Shown here: positions 6,086-9,815 of the stretch, piece after piece
Layout of the letters: the number at the start of each line of letters is the position of its first letter
Numbering within the stretch: the stretch's first letter is position 1
NCBI GenBank assembly: GCA_014859075.1
Contig: JACUUW010000062.1
Coordinates: 1 to 9,815, forward strand
Direction of reading: 5' to 3'
DNA from: Desulforudis sp.
Lineage (GTDB): Bacteria; Bacillota; Desulfotomaculia; Desulfotomaculales; Desulforudaceae
Length of the DNA stretch: 9,815 nucleotides
Made by a program: the position numbers and the translations under genes
Notes under the pieces: generated by a model
Told to the model about the DNA's origin: nothing
What the model saw: only the letters and a program-made list of their open reading frames with translations
Databases searched by the model: none

Positions 6086-7090
6086 CTAACGGAAGGCATC
6101 GTAACCGGTGGGTGCCAATACCCGCCGTCCGCTTTCGGCGTCCTCGATCCAAAGTCCCTCGCCGGGAACAAGGGCCTCACCGATCCGGATCAGGGATTGG
6201 CCGGCCGCCGCCAGTCTGCTCCCCAATTCGCCGGCGGCTTGCGCACGTACTGCAAACAGCAGTTCATAGTCCTCCCCCCCTGAAAGCACCCAATCCAGGG
6301 GGTCCTTTCCAACCAGCCGGCCCAGTTCCAGGGCATCCGGTGACACGGGCAGTGAGGCCGCGTCCAACCGGCAGCCCACGCCGCTGGCCGTACAGATGTG
6401 GGTAAGACTCGCCGCCAAGCCGTCACTGATATCCTCGGCGGCGGTCACCGCCCCGCTGGCGGCCAGCGCCATACCGGCCGCCACCCGGGGTCGCGGGCGC
6501 AAATGAGCTTCTTTCAACCGGCGCGCGACGCCCACCGGGCAGTTCAAGCCCGGGTTCTGAAACAGATACAGCCCGGCGGCACTCGCCCCCAGATTTCCGG
6601 TAACGTAGAAAAGATCCCCGGGCGCGGCACCATCCCGGTAGAGTACCCGGTCACGCTCCACCAGGCCCAGCATGGCCACGGTAACCACGATCCCCCGCGG
6701 GTGGCGGACCGTGTCACCCCCGACCAGGGACACCCCGTAATCAGCCGCCGCCTCACGAAACCCCACGTACAGCGCCTGGACGTCATCCACGGTGGTGTCC
6801 GCGGGCACGGCCAGGCTCACGACGGCGTGCGTGGGCCGGCCGCCCATCGCCGCGATATCGCTCAGGTTCACGGCCAGAGCCTTGAAACCCAGGTCGCAAA
6901 AAGAAGTATAAACCCGGCGAAAGTGTACATCCTCCACCAGGGTATCCACGGTGAACAACACCAGCCGCTCGCCGCCCAGATCCAGGACGGCGGCATCCTC
7001 ACCCACGCCGCGGACCACATCCGGCCCACCGGCCAGCCGGGTGAAAACCGCTTGGATCAGTCCAGCCTCGCCCATTTCCCCTAACCGCAT
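6086..7090 (-). CDS. thiL: Thiamine-monophosphate kinase ThiL
   Basis: Phosphorylates thiamine monophosphate with ATP to the cofactor thiamine diphosphate, the last step of the pathway; cytosolic. 334 residues from the ATG at 7088-7090. PurM/ThiL-type motifs are in order: GVGEDAAV (28-35), DTLVEDVHF (49-57), NLSDIAAMGG (75-84), VGGDT (123-127), EDISDG (219-224) and SGGEDYELL (270-278), covering the ATP and Mg sites. The start was placed by homology: MRLGEMGEAGLIQ matches the normal ThiL beginning. The frame stays open 26 codons further to an ATG at 7168 that has a stronger ribosome site. That would add a Cys/Trp-rich extension unlike the family (see 7111-7131 and 7172-7199). It sits between thiC and tsaE on one strand. 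Confidence 0.93.
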   Translation of the reverse strand: MRLGEMGEAGLIQAVFTRLAGGPDVVRGVGEDAAVLDLGGERLVLFTVDTLVEDVHFRRVYTSFCDLGFKALAVNLSDIAAMGGRPTHAVVSLAVPADTTVDDVQALYVGFREAAADYGVSLVGGDTVRHPRGIVVTVAMLGLVERDRVLYRDGAAPGDLFYVTGNLGASAAGLYLFQNPGLNCPVGVARRLKEAHLRPRPRVAAGMALAASGAVTAAEDISDGLAASLTHICTASGVGCRLDAASLPVSPDALELGRLVGKDPLDWVLSGGEDYELLFAVRAQAAGELGSRLAAAGQSLIRIGEALVPGEGLWIEDAESGRRVLAPTGYDAFR

Positions 7091-7110
7091 CTCGGTTTTC
7101 CCCCACAACC

Positions 7111-7131
7111 AAAAAACCCCGGAGAAGGGGC
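7111..7131 (-). terminator. Weak terminator/attenuator-like hairpin before thiL
   Basis: On the minus strand GCCCC, a 6-nt TTCTCC loop and GGGGT are followed by a T run (7116-7111). The stem is short (four G-C pairs plus one G-U). It lies between the upstream ATG (7168) and the likely thiL start (7090), so it could attenuate thiL transcription. If the long thiL frame is translated, the ribosome would cross it. Confidence 0.35.
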
Positions 7132-7171
7132 AGCAAAACAGAGCCGGTTCGCCATCAGCCCGACACATCCT

Positions 7172-7199
7172 TCCCTCCCCAAGATATTCTGGAAAGGGA
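7172..7199 (-). promoter_or_regulatory. Hairpin sequestering a ribosome site upstream of thiL
   Basis: On the minus-strand RNA, UCCCUUUCC (from 7199-7191) can pair over nine positions, two of them G-U, with GGGGAGGGA (7180-7172), leaving a 10-nt loop. The 3' arm is the ribosome site 4-5 nt before the ATG at 7168. A second small stem TCCTC-TAC-GAGGA lies at 7208-7220. The thiC-thiL gap contains no TPP-riboswitch consensus; this may be a translational switch or chance pairing of a purine-rich site. Confidence 0.35.
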
Positions 7200-7221
7200 C
7201 GGCTAAATCCTCTACGAGGAC

Positions 7222-7261
7222 AAACGGTTGGTCTGTAGACAGTATGTTCCCAAAACGGTTG
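7222..7261. repeat. 9-bp direct repeat AAACGGTTG in the thiC-thiL gap
   Basis: AAACGGTTG occurs at 7222-7230 and again at 7253-7261, 31 bp apart start to start (about three helical turns). That spacing would suit a dimeric regulator. No promoter with good hexamers was identified around it, so function is open. Confidence 0.35.
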
Positions 7262-7300
7262 TTTTAGCAGAATGCAATTTAATTGACGGCCGGCGGCCCT

Positions 7301-8602
7301 TCAGCACTCTTTATAACCCTTGCCCAGGTACTCGCTGACCAGCCGCATGGCGCAATACTCGCCGCACATGGTACAGCCCGCGGTGCTTTCGCCGGGATTT
7401 CGTTCGGAATAATGGCGCCGCGCCTTCCCGGGGTCGATGGCCAGTTCGAGCTGCTTTTCCCAGTCCAAGGCCTTGCGGGCGCGGGACATCTCCTCGTCCC
7501 ATTCCCGGGCACCCGGCACCTTTTTTACCAGGTCGGCGGCGTGCCCGGCGATCCGCGTGGCCATGACGCCCTCCCAGACGTCTTCCACCGTGGGCAGGCC
7601 CAAGTGTTCAGCGGGGGTGACGTAACAGAGGAAATCGGCCCCGGCCATGGCGGCCACGGCGCCGCCGATGGCGGCCGTAATATGGTCGTAGCCGGGGGCT
7701 ACGTCGGTCACCAGCGGACCCAACACATAAAAGGGTGCGCCTTTGCAGATCCGCTTCTGCAACTGAACGTTCATCACCACCTGGTCCAAGGTCACGTGTC
7801 CCGGACCCTCTACAAAAACCTGAACGCCGATTTCCCGGGAACGGTCGACGAGTTCACCCAACACCAACAGTTCTTCAATCTGCGCCCGGTCGGTGGCGTC
7901 GGCCTGACAGCCCGGCCGCATCCCGTCCCCGAGACTGAGCGCCACGTCGTAAGTCAGGCAGATTTCCAGCAGCCGGTCAAACTGTTCATAGAAAGGGTTT
8001 TCCCGTTCGTTGTGCAGCATCCACCCCGTCAGAAAGGAGCCGCCCCGGGAGATGATGTCGGTAACCCGACCCTGCCGGCGGAGTTTGGCCAGGCTTTCCT
8101 GAGTCACCCCGGCGTGGATGGTGAAAAAGTCAACACCGTCCCGGGCCTGGCGCTCGACCACCTCGAATAACTGGTCTTCTTGCATCGCGACGATACTCCC
8201 GTGGTGTTCCTGGGCCTCGACGGCCGCCTGGTAAATCGGAACCGTGCCCACCGGCACCGGGCACGCGGCCAGAACCTCCCGCCGGCACTGGTCCAGATCG
8301 CCGCCCGTGCTCAGGTCCATCACCGCATCGGCACCGGCTTCCAGAGCCGTCCGGAGCTTTGCCAGGTGGACGTCCAGAGCGGTCTGCTGCGAGGAGGTGC
8401 CGATGTTGGCGTTTACCTTGGTCCGAAGTCCGGCCCCGATCCCCACCGCCTTCAGGTTCGTCCGCCGCCGATTCGCCGGGATGACGATGCCGCCGGCCGC
8501 CACCCCCTGCAAGATGAATTCCGCGGGCCGTCCCTCGTCCCGCGCCACCTGTTCCATCTCGGGCGTGATTGTTCCCTGCCAGGCCGCCAACAACTGGTTC
8601 AT
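7301..8602 (-). CDS. thiC: Phosphomethylpyrimidine synthase ThiC (short type)
   Basis: Radical-SAM enzyme converting aminoimidazole ribotide to HMP-phosphate, the thiamine pyrimidine; needs a C-terminal [4Fe-4S] cluster. 433 residues, the short bacterial/archaeal form. Signatures: NANIGTS (64-70), MDLSTGGDL (95-103), TIHAGVT (161-167), SRGGS (185-189), SLGDGMRPG (223-231), EGPGH (265-269), LGPLVTDVAPGYDHIT (294-309) and TPAEHLGLP (329-337). Cluster cysteines are 410, 413 and 417, giving Cx2Cx3C, one residue tighter than the commonly quoted Cx2Cx4C; a further Cys ends the protein. The ATG overlaps the thiD2E stop by one base (TGATG), with GGGGGG just upstream. The paralog BzaF (hydroxybenzimidazole synthase for anaerobic B12) is the alternative, but coupling to thiE favours ThiC. 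Confidence 0.93.
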   Translation of the reverse strand: MNQLLAAWQGTITPEMEQVARDEGRPAEFILQGVAAGGIVIPANRRRTNLKAVGIGAGLRTKVNANIGTSSQQTALDVHLAKLRTALEAGADAVMDLSTGGDLDQCRREVLAACPVPVGTVPIYQAAVEAQEHHGSIVAMQEDQLFEVVERQARDGVDFFTIHAGVTQESLAKLRRQGRVTDIISRGGSFLTGWMLHNERENPFYEQFDRLLEICLTYDVALSLGDGMRPGCQADATDRAQIEELLVLGELVDRSREIGVQVFVEGPGHVTLDQVVMNVQLQKRICKGAPFYVLGPLVTDVAPGYDHITAAIGGAVAAMAGADFLCYVTPAEHLGLPTVEDVWEGVMATRIAGHAADLVKKVPGAREWDEEMSRARKALDWEKQLELAIDPGKARRHYSERNPGESTAGCTMCGEYCAMRLVSEYLGKGYKEC

Positions 8603-9660
8603 CAGCTATCCCCCCAGTATTCGTAGATCACTTGACAAAGTTCGGCGGCGGCACGGGTCACGTCAGCCGCCCCGGCCACCGCGCGCACCACGGCCACCCG
8701 CCGGGCGCCCGCGCCGGCCACCTCCCTGATGTTCGACAGGCCGATACCCCCGATGGCCACAAAGGGAACCGACATCTCGGCCGCCACCTGCGAAACCAGG
8801 GTAAGCCCAACGGCGCCGGCCTCCGGCTTGGTGACCGTGGGAAACACCGGTCCGACACCGATGTAATCCGCACCCCGTTCCCAGGCTTCGCGGGCCTGGG
8901 CCGGGCTGTGAGTCGACACCCCGATCAGTTTCGCGGGGCCAAGCAGCCGCCGGGCGGCCTCCAACGGCAGGTCCTCCTGACCCAGGTGCACCCCGTCGGC
9001 ATCCACGGCGGCGGCCACGTCCGCCCGGTCGTTGACCAGGAAAAGGGCGCCGGCCGCGCTGGTGATCTCCCGGAGTTCAGCGGCCAACGTCACCAACTCC
9101 CTGGTGTCGAGGTTTTTTTCGCGCAACTGAAAGGCGCCGGCCCCACCTTTAACGGCGGCCCGCACCACTTCGGCCAACGGCCGGCCTTCGGTGTCGCCGC
9201 GCCCGGCCACCAGGTAGAGCCGAACCCGTTCAAAGGCAGCGGCCCGTCCAGGCGGGGCGCTGTGCAGCGCAGACTCCCGTTCGGCGGCGTAAAGGGCAAA
9301 GCGCAGTTCCTTAAAGCGGTACGCCAGTTCGGGGTCCAACCCGCGGGACAGTTCCTCCAGCACCCGGACCGCCTCCTGGGCCCGCTTCCATCCGGCCGCC
9401 GCCAGGCTGAAAACGTCTTTCCGCATCCGGTGCTCGGGAACCAGCGCCGCCACATCACCCGGAATATCCCGGGACGCCAGAAGACCGGCCCGACCGCCGG
9501 GAAAGTCTTCTTCAAGGGCGGAGAGCCGGTGCCGCAACGCCTTGAGCTCCGCGATCCGGACGGAATCCCCCAGCACGAAGCGCTGAACCTCCTCCACCAC
9601 CCGGAGGCCTTCCCGGGCCCGGTTGAAGTTGACGTCGGCGATGCGGTACAGTTCTTGCAT
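8602..9660 (-). CDS. thiE: Fused ThiD2-ThiE: HMP-phosphate kinase / thiamine-phosphate synthase
   Basis: 352-residue two-domain cytosolic enzyme. Residues 1-135 match the ThiD2 family, a small HMP-P kinase unrelated to canonical ThiD and often fused to ThiE. Residues 145-350 are the ThiE TIM barrel, joining HMP-PP to thiazole phosphate to make TMP. ThiE marks: FQLREKNLDTREL (177-189), LVNDRADVAAAVDADGVHLGQED (208-230, read from 8973 to 9039), GVST (247-250), GADYIGVGPVFPTVTK (263-278) and AIGGI (302-306). The ThiD2 part shows a pseudo-repeat RAxExxRVxEE at 14-24 and 93-103. ATG at 9660 has an excellent AAGGAGGT 4 nt upstream. The stop overlaps thiC by one base, so the enzyme making HMP-P and the enzyme using it are co-translated. 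The kinase role of the N-terminal domain rests on family knowledge. Confidence 0.93.
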   Translation of the reverse strand: MQELYRIADVNFNRAREGLRVVEEVQRFVLGDSVRIAELKALRHRLSALEEDFPGGRAGLLASRDIPGDVAALVPEHRMRKDVFSLAAAGWKRAQEAVRVLEELSRGLDPELAYRFKELRFALYAAERESALHSAPPGRAAAFERVRLYLVAGRGDTEGRPLAEVVRAAVKGGAGAFQLREKNLDTRELVTLAAELREITSAAGALFLVNDRADVAAAVDADGVHLGQEDLPLEAARRLLGPAKLIGVSTHSPAQAREAWERGADYIGVGPVFPTVTKPEAGAVGLTLVSQVAAEMSVPFVAIGGIGLSNIREVAGAGARRVAVVRAVAGAADVTRAAAELCQVIYEYWGDS

Positions 9661-9668
9661 GGTTACCT

Positions 9669-9766
9669 CCTTGTATGATAAGCCCCAAGATAGGACTTAA
9701 AGCTTGATATTGAAACCTTGTATGATAAGCCCCAAGATAGGACTTAAAGCTTGATATTGAAACCTT
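9669..9766. repeat. Perfect 47-bp tandem duplication upstream of thiD2E
   Basis: Copies at 9669-9715 and 9716-9762 are identical, with four more matching bases to 9766 (period 47). There is no spacer, so it is not a CRISPR. The left copy abuts the thiD2E ribosome site; its edge supplies part of AAGGAGGT. Each copy carries the same possible promoter hexamers. The remaining bases to the window edge (9767-9815) show no recognisable feature and no TPP-riboswitch motif. Confidence 0.9.
9687..9715 (-). promoter_or_regulatory. Candidate promoter of thiD2E, present in both 47-bp copies
   Basis: On the minus strand TTTCAA (9715-9710), a 17-bp spacer and TATCTT (9692-9687) resemble a weak sigma-A promoter; the identical pair recurs at 9762-9757 and 9739-9734. 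Hexamer matches are only 3 of 6 and 4 of 6. Initiation from the left copy would give a short leader of about 20 nt before the ATG. Confidence 0.25.
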
Positions 9767-9815
9767 TGGGTGTTCCGTGGGACAATCACCGTGAACCGGT
9801 GGCGGGGCAGGTCTG

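Noticed and set aside
7091..7168. ThiL start at 7168
   Set aside because: Despite a strong ribosome site, the extra 26 residues do not fit ThiL, while MRLGEMGEAGLIQ at 7090 matches the normal N-terminus; kept as a finding instead.
9669..9766. CRISPR array
   Set aside because: The two 47-bp units are directly adjacent with no unique spacers, and no cas genes are present.
9697..9813. C-terminal end of an upstream gene on the minus strand (38 codons from the right edge to TAA at 9697-9699)
   Set aside because: The frame crosses both 47-bp copies, its translation is not recognised, and chance open frames of this length are common; the window ends too soon to judge.

Overview
The window is high-GC and coding is almost entirely on the minus strand. 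Gene content and order suggest a GC-rich, probably anaerobic Firmicute of the Clostridia/Desulfotomaculia type. The supporting points are a thiL-tsaE-tsaB-rimI run, a short-type ThiC next to a ThiD2-ThiE fusion, and strong AGGAGG-type ribosome sites. The lineage is an inference from gene content only.

Right two thirds (about 9815 down to 4303, read leftward): a thiamine-synthesis block followed by a tRNA-modification block. A fused ThiD2-ThiE protein (9660-8602) overlaps thiC (8602-7301). After a 210-bp gap with RNA-like structure come thiL (7090-6086), tsaE, tsaB and rimI, the last three coupled by 4-bp overlaps. A clear intrinsic terminator lies at 4303-4328. Together ThiC (AIR to HMP-P), ThiD2 (HMP-P to HMP-PP), ThiE (HMP-PP plus thiazole phosphate to TMP) and ThiL (TMP to TPP) cover the pyrimidine branch and the final steps of TPP synthesis. 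TsaB and TsaE serve tRNA t6A37 formation; RimI is a protein N-acetyltransferase. No TPP riboswitch was seen. A perfect 47-bp tandem duplication sits just upstream of thiD2E and may carry a duplicated promoter.

Left third (4172 down to 1): an ImuB/DnaE2-type translesion mutagenesis cassette. In transcription order it holds a possible 23-codon leader ORF, a short ImuB-like Y-family protein lacking the usual N-terminal palm/fingers, a small DUF6504-like protein, a 375-bp gap with a REP-like palindromic element, and a DnaE2/ImuC-type polymerase that runs off the left edge. No imuA or lexA is in the window. The ImuB truncation, the DUF6504-like partner, the palindrome inserted before dnaE2 and an Asp-to-Asn change in the DnaE2 PHP domain are the least ordinary points.

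The plus strand has many long open frames, but all appear to be antisense shadows of the minus-strand genes.
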